Source: Burkholderiales bacterium
GTDB lineage: Bacteria; Pseudomonadota; Gammaproteobacteria; Burkholderiales; Casimicrobiaceae
DNA length: 6,230 nt
NCBI GenBank assembly: GCA_031283405.1
Contig: JAITBX010000158.1
Location: 1-6,230, forward strand
Direction of reading: 5' to 3'
The translations under genes and the position numbers were made by a program. Of the stretch, positions 1 to 4,789 are shown in pieces; position 1 is the first letter of the stretch, and each line of letters begins with the position of its first letter. The notes below the pieces were generated by a model, which was given only the letters and a program-made list of their open reading frames with translations, was not told the DNA's origin and ran no database searches.

Positions 1-132
1 GCTTGCGGGAGAGGGGTTTTGTGTTTGCTTGAATCGAAATCCCTCTATACGTTTGATTGTTAGTCAGCGTCAGTCGTAAAACGACGCGGCGCAATTTTTT
101 ACAAGAAATCGGCGTCGTCATTGGGTAGATTG

Positions 133-159
133 TTCCTGTACTTTTTCATTCTACAGGAG
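133..159 (+). promoter_or_regulatory. Inverted repeat covering the cupin ribosome binding site
   Basis: TCCTGTA at 134-140 and TACAGGA at 152-158 are perfect 7-bp inverted repeats separated by 11 bases, with a further T-G wobble pair at 133/159. The right arm contains most of the Shine-Dalgarno sequence AGGAG (155-159), which lies 5 bases before the ATG at 165. As RNA, the hairpin would hide the ribosome binding site and could make cupin translation depend on temperature, a protein or a ligand. As DNA, the same palindrome could be an operator. The repeat and its overlap with the ribosome binding site are seen directly; either regulatory role is inference. Confidence 0.5.
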
Positions 160-164
160 AAATC

Positions 165-554
165 ATGGCAGACAATTTGTTCCAGCGCTTTGAAAACGGA
201 AGTCTGAGCGCAGGCGCGCGGAAGAAAAACATTGCATCGACCCCTTGGAATCCGCACAAGGAATTTCCCGGCGTATTTTTGAAAAACGTAGTGACGGGAG
301 AAGATACGGGCGGCTTGCTGAGTTGCCATTTGGTGCGCATCGACCCGGGCGCGAAAATTGGGCTGCATTTGCATTCTGACAGTATCGAATTGCACGAGGT
401 CATTGAGGGCAGCGGTGTTTGCGTCACTGAGGACGGTGAAATTTCCTATGCGCCGGGCTGCGTGGCCGTTCTCGCGCGCAACGCGTCGCATGAAGTGCGG
501 GCTGGCGCGGAAGGGTTGTATCTCTTTGCCAAGTTCGTCGCTGTCACGACCTGA
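165..554 (+). CDS. Single-domain cupin protein
   Basis: A 129-residue protein with one small beta-barrel cupin domain, probably cytoplasmic because no signal peptide or membrane segment is visible. Cupin motif 1 is a perfect match to G(X)5HXH(X)4E(X)6G, from G62 to G82, giving likely metal ligands H68, H70 and E75. The second motif is looser, but APG at 96-98 and H109 fit the fourth ligand position. The ATG at 165 is chosen because AGGAG lies 5 bases upstream. The length is normal for stand-alone cupins. Such proteins may be metal-dependent enzymes, sugar or small-molecule binders, or sensors, and the sequence does not say which. The neighbouring AraC regulator converges on this gene and the reading frames overlap by 11 bp. 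The fold is secure; the substrate and function are unknown. Confidence 0.85.
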   Translation: MADNLFQRFENGSLSAGARKKNIASTPWNPHKEFPGVFLKNVVTGEDTGGLLSCHLVRIDPGAKIGLHLHSDSIELHEVIEGSGVCVTEDGEISYAPGCVAVLARNASHEVRAGAEGLYLFAKFVAVTT

Positions 555-1278
555 AGCTGGCGGCGAGAAATTGCCGCGGTGTCAGGCCGTGATGGAGTTT
601 GAAAATTTTGTGCATATGGCTCTGATCGGCGAATCCGGCGGCAGCGGCGGTATCGGCTGCTGCCGTGTTTTTCCTGAGCAAAAGACGCGCGCGCCGCAGA
701 CGGCAGGCAAGTTGGAAGGCGTGAGGCGTCAAGCCGGTTTCGGCGCGGAAGCGGCGCAGGAAATGCCAATGACTGTACCCCGTAAGATCGGCCATTTCCG
801 GAACGGAAAAGGCTTCTTCTGGCGCTGCGATCAGGCGACGGATCACCGATCGGAAATGGGAAGAATCTCCGGAAGAAGGCGCGGAATGTGTGAGAGGCAA
901 GAGTCTTTCCAGTTGGACGATGTCTCGCGTGTCGAGCACTGTGGCGCATGAAGCGAGACGGGAGAAATCGTCCGCCGTGGATTCCAATCGTGCGGTGTCG
1001 ATGCAAAGCACCGCAAGCGAGCTTTGCGGAGCGACCTCCAGCCAATGCGCCTCGCGGGGGGCAACGATGAAGTATTCACCGCGGTGGAGCACGCGCTTTG
1101 CGTCTTTTGTTCCCAATGTCACGCTTCCGGCCAGCACCAGCCCAACAGTCCAGTGTTCGGCGTGAATATGCCACGGATAATGCCGCGCTGCATGGCTCAA
1201 CACCAGTTCCATGCGGGAGGATTCGGCGTAGTGGTAGGCGATAGCGTTCATGGGAATATGATAATCGAAATTGTACAT
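544..1278 (-). CDS. AraC/XylS-family transcriptional regulator
   Basis: A 244-residue regulator with an N-terminal cupin-like AraC-binding domain (about residues 10-95, including the HIHAEH stretch near 37-42) and a C-terminal pair of helix-turn-helix motifs (about 143-242). The first helix-turn-helix is around 158-201. The second carries the family signature, with GFADQSHMHKIF at 215-226 followed by GLTPRQF at 231-237. The protein should bind DNA and respond to a small effector. The open frame extends upstream to 1416, but that extension runs through the SRP RNA gene and its promoter and is not conserved-looking, so I chose the ATG at 1276-1278. AAGG lies 7 bases before it on the minus strand. 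The stop overlaps the cupin stop region by 11 bp in a convergent arrangement. The target genes and effector cannot be read from the sequence. The cupin is a possible target only because of proximity. Confidence 0.88.
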   Translation of the reverse strand: MYNFDYHIPMNAIAYHYAESSRMELVLSHAARHYPWHIHAEHWTVGLVLAGSVTLGTKDAKRVLHRGEYFIVAPREAHWLEVAPQSSLAVLCIDTARLESTADDFSRLASCATVLDTRDIVQLERLLPLTHSAPSSGDSSHFRSVIRRLIAAPEEAFSVPEMADLTGYSHWHFLRRFRAETGLTPHAFQLACRLRRARLLLRKNTAAADTAAAAGFADQSHMHKIFKLHHGLTPRQFLAASFRS

Positions 1279-1291
1279 CACTTGGCCTTGC

Positions 1292-1320
1292 TTATTATTC
1301 AATCGCTTACTGTCGGGCAA
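1292..1320 (-). promoter_or_regulatory. Candidate sigma-70 promoter for araC-type gene
   Basis: On the minus strand, TTGCCC (1315-1320) is followed after 17 bases by TAATAA (1292-1297), or after 15 bases by the better hexamer AATAAT (1294-1299). This places a start 5 to 10 bases downstream and a short leader before the ATG at 1278. It would be divergent from the SRP RNA promoter, with the two -35 elements only 7 bp apart. The match is moderate and the call is tentative. Confidence 0.3.
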
Positions 1321-1327
1321 GATTGAT

Positions 1328-1356
1328 TTGGTAAACCTTCGATACCCCGCTATAAT
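1328..1356 (+). promoter_or_regulatory. Sigma-70 promoter of the SRP RNA gene
   Basis: TTGGTA at 1328-1333 and a consensus TATAAT at 1351-1356 are separated by exactly 17 bases. Transcription would start near 1363, which leaves about 23 nt before the first paired base of the SRP RNA at 1386. In E. coli the 4.5S RNA precursor has a leader of similar length that RNase P removes, so the geometry supports both the promoter and the RNA 5' end. The leader contains a small TTTCC/GGAAA hairpin (1362-1375). Confidence 0.75.
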
Positions 1357-1385
1357 TCGCCTTTCCTGAAGGAAAACCGTTTTTC

Positions 1386-1485
1386 GGCGGGTCGCCCCGC
1401 ATTGCACGCTTGCCAACCGGGTCAGGTTCGGAAGAAAGCAGCCCTAACGAGTTTGTGCAAGTGCCGGGGGTTCGGCTCGCCACCC
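1386..1485 (+). ncRNA. ffs: Signal recognition particle RNA, small bacterial (4.5S) type
   Basis: This RNA pairs with the Ffh protein and FtsY to target ribosomes making membrane proteins. The conserved apical domain is plain: GGTCAGGTTC, a GGAA tetraloop (1430-1433), then GAAAGCAGCC. The helix arms also fold: GGCGGG (1386-1391) pairs with CTCGCC (1476-1481), CCCCG.CA with the TG.CCGGGG side near 1462-1469, and TTGCAC (1402-1407) with GTGCAA (1455-1460). The closing stem is followed by ACCC, like the 3' end of E. coli 4.5S RNA, and GCCA at 1479-1482 suits RNase P recognition of the precursor. Relative to E. coli, the pair next to the tetraloop changed from C-G to U-A on both sides, which keeps the helix. 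There is no Alu domain, as is usual for proteobacteria. The 3' end is uncertain by a few bases. The gene sits directly upstream of dnaX, as in several bacterial groups. Confidence 0.93.
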
Positions 1486-1521
1486 TTATCGTTGGTTCAT
1501 CGTCACGATGATGATGGACAG

Positions 1522-1568
1522 CCGCCCGAAAGCGTATCGCTATAAAAAAACAGAAAGCTGTCGGGCGG
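1522..1568 (+). repeat. Long inverted repeat in the dnaX leader
   Basis: CCGCCCGA (1522-1529) pairs perfectly with TCGGGCGG (1561-1568). After one mismatch, AGC (1531-1533) pairs with GCT (1557-1559), giving an 11-bp hairpin around a 23-base A-rich loop. No T-tract follows on either strand, so it is not an ordinary intrinsic terminator for the SRP RNA. It would sit about 50 bases before the dnaX start, in the leader of any transcript reading through from the SRP RNA gene. The rest of the 1486-1619 gap holds a short CATCGT/ACGATG repeat (1498-1510) and A/T-rich -10-like hexamers (1541-1546, 1576-1581) without a convincing -35 at normal spacing. Confidence 0.5.
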
Positions 1569-1619
1569 GGTGCGATAAAATGAGGTTTGACTTTCCGTTT
1601 TTCTCCAAAAGCTGAATAT

Positions 1620-3305
1620 ATGAGTTATCAAGCGCTTGCCCGCCAATGGCGCCCCAAAACCTTCGCGGAGTTGGTGGGGCAGTCCCATGTGGTGACGGCG
1701 TTGCAGAACGCGCTGACCCGAGGGCGCATCCATCACGCTTATCTGTTGACCGGCACGCGCGGCGTCGGCAAGACCACGCTGGCGCGCATTCTGGCGAAGA
1801 GTCTCAACTGCGAACAGGGCGTGACGGCGACGCCGTGCGGGAAGTGCGCGGCTTGCGTAGCGATCGACGAAGGGCGTTTTGTCGATCTGCTCGAACTCGA
1901 TGCGGCATCGAATACCGGCGTCGATAATATGCGCGAGATTCTCGACAACGCCCGCTATGCGCCGACCTCTGGACGCTACAAGGTTTATCTGATCGACGAA
2001 GTTCACATGTTGTCGCCCTCGGCATTCAATTCGATGCTGAAAACGCTCGAAGAGCCGCCGGAGCACGTCAAGTTTGTTTTGGCGACGACCGATCCGCAGA
2101 AAATTCCGGTGACGGTGTTGTCGCGTTGCTTGCAGTTTTCGTTGAAGCCGTTGCCTGTCGAACAAGTGAAAGCGCGGCTGGCGCACATTTTGAACGCGGA
2201 GAAAATCGCGTTCAACGACGGCGGTTTGACGCAGATTGCCAAAGCAGCGCGCGGATCGTTGCGCGATGCGCTGTCGCTGCTTGATCAGGCGATTGCCTAC
2301 GGCGCGGGCAGCGTTCAGGAGGAACAAGTGCGCGCCATGCTGGGCACGGTTGACGCTGATTATATTTACCGGTTAGTGGAAGCGCTGGCGGCGCGCGATG
2401 GCGCGGCGTTGTTGAAGGAGGCCGATGATTTGGCCGTGCGCGGTTTGGATGCGGGCGCGGTGCTCGATGAATTGATTGCACTGTTTCATCGGATCGCGGT
2501 GGCGCAAGTGGTGCCGGAAGCGACGAACAGTTTTGAAGACAGCGCGCAAGTGGCGGCGCTGGCGGCGCGCTTCACGGCGGAAGATGTTCAGCTCTTTTAT
2601 CAAATTGCGCTGCAAGGGCGCGCCGATCTGGCGCTCTCGCCCGATGAAACGATGGGAATGAGCATGACGTTGCTGCGTCTGCTGGCGTTCACGCCGGAAG
2701 CGTTCGCATCGTCTCCTGTTGCTCCCGTTTCATCTGCTCCTGTTCGGCAGGAAACAAAAACGGAAGCAAAAATAGCCGAAGTAAAAACCGCCGAAGCAAA
2801 AAACATTGAGCCGCCGAATGTCGAGAAGGACGCGGCGAAATCTCAAGCTGCCGCTGCTCGTACCACGACTCGCGCGTTCCCAACTTCCAACGCCGAGTGG
2901 CCGGACTGGATTGCCGGTTTGGAATTGAAAGGGATGGCGGCGCGGCTGGCGGCGCACAGTGAATGGCGCGGCCTTGCCGACGGAACATTGACGCTGGCGC
3001 TACCGGAAGCGCAACGCCATTTGGAGAACAAGGCGAATACCGACAAGCTGAAAAAGGCGTTGGAAGAAGCGAGCGGTCGGCGGCTGCATTTGGTGTTTAA
3101 AACAATCGACGCGGCTGATGTCTCGCTGGCGGCGCGGGAACAGCAAAGCCGCGAACAGGCGCAGCGCGATACCGAAGAAGCGTTTCGTCGTGACGCTTTC
3201 GTGCAGACGCTGGAGAAAGAAGGCGGCGAAGTGCGCTGGGAGACGGTGCAAAGTGCTGCGGTGAAAAGTACGGCGCCGCAAAATACCGCTTCAGAGACAA
3301 CATAG
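1620..3305 (+). CDS. dnaX: DNA polymerase III subunits tau and gamma (DnaX)
   Basis: The clamp-loader ATPase of the replicase. It helps load the beta sliding clamp, and its tau form ties the polymerase core and helicase to the loader. The protein is 561 residues. Domain I has the Walker A motif GTRGVGKT (45-52), the four-cysteine zinc module (C64, C73, C76, C79), Walker B with D126-E127 (LIDEVH), sensor 1 around 155-163, the SRC arginine finger at 168-170 and sensor 2 GSLRDALSLLDQ (212-223). The collar domain runs to about 360, a low-complexity hinge follows (364-425), and a tau-specific C-terminal domain covers about 426-545. The ATG at 1620 is chosen because the family begins MSYQ.LAR. It lacks a clear Shine-Dalgarno sequence, and an upstream in-frame TTG at 1587 is less likely. 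A probable -1 frameshift site at 2798-2804 would yield gamma (396 residues). ebfC follows 66 bp downstream. Confidence 0.97.
   Translation: MSYQALARQWRPKTFAELVGQSHVVTALQNALTRGRIHHAYLLTGTRGVGKTTLARILAKSLNCEQGVTATPCGKCAACVAIDEGRFVDLLELDAASNTGVDNMREILDNARYAPTSGRYKVYLIDEVHMLSPSAFNSMLKTLEEPPEHVKFVLATTDPQKIPVTVLSRCLQFSLKPLPVEQVKARLAHILNAEKIAFNDGGLTQIAKAARGSLRDALSLLDQAIAYGAGSVQEEQVRAMLGTVDADYIYRLVEALAARDGAALLKEADDLAVRGLDAGAVLDELIALFHRIAVAQVVPEATNSFEDSAQVAALAARFTAEDVQLFYQIALQGRADLALSPDETMGMSMTLLRLLAFTPEAFASSPVAPVSSAPVRQETKTEAKIAEVKTAEAKNIEPPNVEKDAAKSQAAAARTTTRAFPTSNAEWPDWIAGLELKGMAARLAAHSEWRGLADGTLTLALPEAQRHLENKANTDKLKKALEEASGRRLHLVFKTIDAADVSLAAREQQSREQAQRDTEEAFRRDAFVQTLEKEGGEVRWETVQSAAVKSTAPQNTASETT
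2763..2807 (+). repeat. Three imperfect 15-bp tandem repeats in the dnaX hinge
   Basis: Three consecutive 15-base units start with GAAGCAAAAA or GAAGTAAAAA, at 2763-2777, 2778-2792 and 2793-2807. They encode the pentapeptides EAKIA, EVKTA and EAKNI (residues 382-396). Each unit has an A-run; those in the first two copies are five bases long and the third has six. Only the third copy forms a slippery heptamer in the reading frame. The repeats lie in the flexible linker between the ATPase/collar part and the tau C-terminal domain, where length changes should be tolerated. Confidence 0.75.
2798..2836 (+). promoter_or_regulatory. dnaX: Probable programmed -1 ribosomal frameshift site producing gamma
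   Basis: The dnaX frame reads GCA AAA AAC ATT GAG, so bases 2798-2804 form the in-frame heptamer A AAA AAC (X XXY YYZ). After a -1 slip the next codons are CAT (2804-2806) and TGA (2807-2809), so translation stops after one extra residue and gives a 396-residue product. The E. coli dnaX signal A AAA AAG also meets a -1 TGA after one codon. Five bases downstream, GCCGC (2810-2814) can pair with GCGGC (2832-2836), continued by GTC/GAC (2820-2822, 2829-2831), and TTGAG/CTCAA (2806-2810, 2842-2846) offers an alternative outer stem. No Shine-Dalgarno-like stimulator is seen about 10 bases upstream. The heptamer and stop are seen directly; use of the site is inferred. Confidence 0.65.
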
Positions 3306-3358
3306 CGCGGCGCATTGAAATTTTTGAAAAACGTTTTAAAGAAACAGACAACGCATTG

Positions 3359-3363
3359 AAAGG
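3359..3363 (+). promoter_or_regulatory. Ribosome binding site deciding the ebfC start
   Basis: AAAGG at 3359-3363 is 8 bases before the ATG at 3372 and only 2 bases before the ATG at 3366. Three other in-frame starts are crowded here (GTG 3363, ATG 3366, ATG 3375). The spacing favours 3372, which also gives the MMKGQL N-terminus usual for the family in this group. Confidence 0.55.
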
Positions 3364-3371
3364 TGATGGCG

Positions 3372-3692
3372 ATGATGAAAGGTCAGCTTGGCAATTTGAT
3401 GAAGCAAGCGCAAAAAATGCAGGAGAACGTGCAGCGTGCGCAAGAAGAATTGGCGCAGATGGAAATCGAAGGGCAATCCGGCGCCGGACTGGTCAAAATC
3501 GTGATGACCGGACGGCACGAAGTGCGGCGGGTGTCCATCGATCCGTCGCTGCTTGCGGACGACCGCGATATGCTCGAAGACCTGATCGCGGCGGCGTTCA
3601 ACGACGCGCTTCGTAAAGTGGAAGACGCTTCAAAAGAAAAAATGGCGCCGATGACCGCCGGCCTGCCGCCGGGTTTCAAGATGCCGTTTTAA
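3372..3692 (+). CDS. ebfC: YbaB/EbfC-family nucleoid-associated protein
   Basis: A 106-residue, cytoplasmic DNA-binding protein of the YbaB/EbfC family, whose members form dimers and associate with the nucleoid. The N-terminal half is a long charged, heptad-like helix (about residues 3-32, KGQLGNLMKQAQ onward). A small beta region follows (GAGLVKIVMTGRHEVRRVSI, 37-56), then a C-terminal helix pair, ending in the diagnostic LPPGFKMPF (98-106). The length is typical. The gene lies 66 bp after dnaX in the same direction and is probably cotranscribed; dnaX-ybaB(-recR) is a widely conserved order. Here recR does not follow: a hairpin with a T-rich tail comes directly after the stop. The gap before the gene contains a 10-bp direct repeat, CGCATTGAAA, at 3311-3320 and 3352-3361. 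Confidence 0.95.
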   Translation: MMKGQLGNLMKQAQKMQENVQRAQEELAQMEIEGQSGAGLVKIVMTGRHEVRRVSIDPSLLADDRDMLEDLIAAAFNDALRKVEDASKEKMAPMTAGLPPGFKMPF

Positions 3693-3699
3693 GGGATTA

Positions 3700-3750
3700 A
3701 GGAGGCGTTGATTCATGATTCGCGGCCTCCTGAGTTTTGTCTTGCTTTTT
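3700..3750 (+). terminator. Probable intrinsic terminator of the dnaX-ebfC operon
   Basis: AGGAGGC (3700-3706) and GCCTCCT (3725-3731) form a perfect 7-bp stem with an 18-base loop, starting 7 bases after the ebfC stop. The stem is followed by a T-rich stretch with TTTT at 3735-3738 and TTTTT at 3746-3750. The position fits the end of the housekeeping operon. The T-tract is interrupted and the loop is long, so termination may be partial. The left arm also reads as a strong Shine-Dalgarno sequence (AAGGAGG, 3699-3705) 9 bases before an ATG at 3715, so the same bases could instead serve a short leader ORF. Confidence 0.5.
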
Positions 3751-3766
3751 GTTGGCGGAAGGACGT

Positions 3767-4789
3767 ATGCAACCGAGCGAACACCGCATTGCAGTCATCG
3801 TTCCTTGTTATAAGGTAACGCGCCACGTTCTGGAGGTATTGGCGGGGATCGACCGGCGGGTCTGGCGTATTTATGCAGTCGATGACGCTTGCCCCGAAAA
3901 AAGCGGAGCGCTCATCGAAGCGCAATGCCGCGATCCGCGCGTCAAAGTGCTTTATCACGAACACAACAAAGGCGTCGGCGGCGCCGTGATCAGCGGCTAT
4001 CGTGCAGCGATTGCCGACGGCGCGACGGTGCTCGTCAAGATCGACGGTGACGGCCAAATGTCGCCGGCGCTGCTGCCGGATTTTGCGATGCCGATTTTGG
4101 CAGGCACGGCGGATTACACGAAGGGCAATCGCTTCTACGATCTTGCCAAAATCGGGCAAATGCCGCGAGGCCGGATTTTCGGCAATGCGATGTTGTCGTT
4201 GCTGACAAAGCTGTCCACCGGCTATTGGGACTTGTTCGACCCGACCAACGGCTACACGGCCATTCATGCCGAAGTTGCGCGCCATCTTCCCCTGGAGCGC
4301 ATCAGCGAGCGTTATTTTTTCGAGAGCGACATGCTGTTTCGGCTGGGGACGATTCGCGCGGTCGTCGTCGATGTGCCGATGGACGCTTGCTATGGCGATG
4401 AGAACAGCAATCTCAAAGTGAAGGAAGTTTTCTGGGAATTTTTGTGGAAGCTAAAACGCAATTTTTTCAAGCGGATTTTCTATAACTACTTTTTGCGTGA
4501 TGTCTCATTGGCATCTCTGGAATTGTTGTTTGGGTTGGCGCTGGCAGTATTCGGCGGCGTTTACGGCATCTGCCATTGGGCACATTCGGCAACGCTTGGA
4601 AGCGCAACGCCTCCGGGCACCATTGCCATAGCGGTATTTTCTTTGCTGGTGGGCTTGCAGTTGTTATTGGCCTTTCTGGGATACGACATTGCCAATGTTC
4701 CGCGCCGACCGCTGCAACAGTTTTTTACGGCGAGCGCGGAATGGCGGAGTGACAAGAGCGGCGACAAGACTGATGAGGAAAATGTCTAA
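3767..4789 (+). CDS. GT2-family polyprenyl-phosphate glycosyltransferase (GtrB/DPM1-like)
   Basis: A 340-residue enzyme predicted to transfer a sugar from a nucleotide donor to undecaprenyl phosphate on the cytoplasmic face of the inner membrane. The GT-A catalytic domain (about 6-215) begins with the IAVIVPCYK strand. It has the VDDACPEKSG donor-site segment (38-47), HNKGVGGAVISGYRAA (66-81) and the metal-binding DGD motif (D93, D95). A basic amphipathic stretch (KLKRNFFKRIFYNYFLRD, 228-245) leads into two membrane helices (about 247-270 and 285-306) and a charged cytoplasmic tail, as in GtrB-type enzymes. The ATG at 3767 is chosen over the in-frame TTG at 3737 because AAGGA (3759-3763) precedes it and conserved sequence starts soon after. 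The stop overlaps the next gene by 8 bp, so the two are translationally coupled. The sugar and final acceptor are not evident. Confidence 0.88.
   Translation: MQPSEHRIAVIVPCYKVTRHVLEVLAGIDRRVWRIYAVDDACPEKSGALIEAQCRDPRVKVLYHEHNKGVGGAVISGYRAAIADGATVLVKIDGDGQMSPALLPDFAMPILAGTADYTKGNRFYDLAKIGQMPRGRIFGNAMLSLLTKLSTGYWDLFDPTNGYTAIHAEVARHLPLERISERYFFESDMLFRLGTIRAVVVDVPMDACYGDENSNLKVKEVFWEFLWKLKRNFFKRIFYNYFLRDVSLASLELLFGLALAVFGGVYGICHWAHSATLGSATPPGTIAIAVFSLLVGLQLLLAFLGYDIANVPRRPLQQFFTASAEWRSDKSGDKTDEENV

Noticed and set aside
1..63. Open plus-strand frame from the window edge to TAG at 61-63, possibly the tail of an upstream gene
   Set aside because: Only 20 codons with no recognisable motif, and another frame is open even further, so coding cannot be supported.
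1279..1416. 46-codon N-terminal extension of the AraC-family regulator
   Set aside because: It runs antisense through the SRP RNA and its promoter, and the family-like N-terminus begins at the ATG at 1278.
1515..1546. TGGACA (1515-1520) with TATAAA (1541-1546) as a dnaX promoter
   Set aside because: The 20-bp spacing is outside the usual range and lies across the inverted repeat, so I did not annotate it.
1550..1568. Minus-strand CAG/CTG mini-hairpin followed by seven T as a terminator
   Set aside because: The stem is only 3 bp, and no minus-strand gene ends there.
1503..2327. Minus-strand frame of 274 codons opposite dnaX
   Set aside because: It is rich in Arg and Gln with no domain pattern, a typical shadow of a GC-rich gene; dnaX on the plus strand is unambiguous.
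2748..2790. Other A-runs in the dnaX hinge as frameshift or transcription-slippage sites
   Set aside because: They have only five A residues and do not make an in-frame X XXY YYZ heptamer; slippage of the Thermus type needs a longer run.
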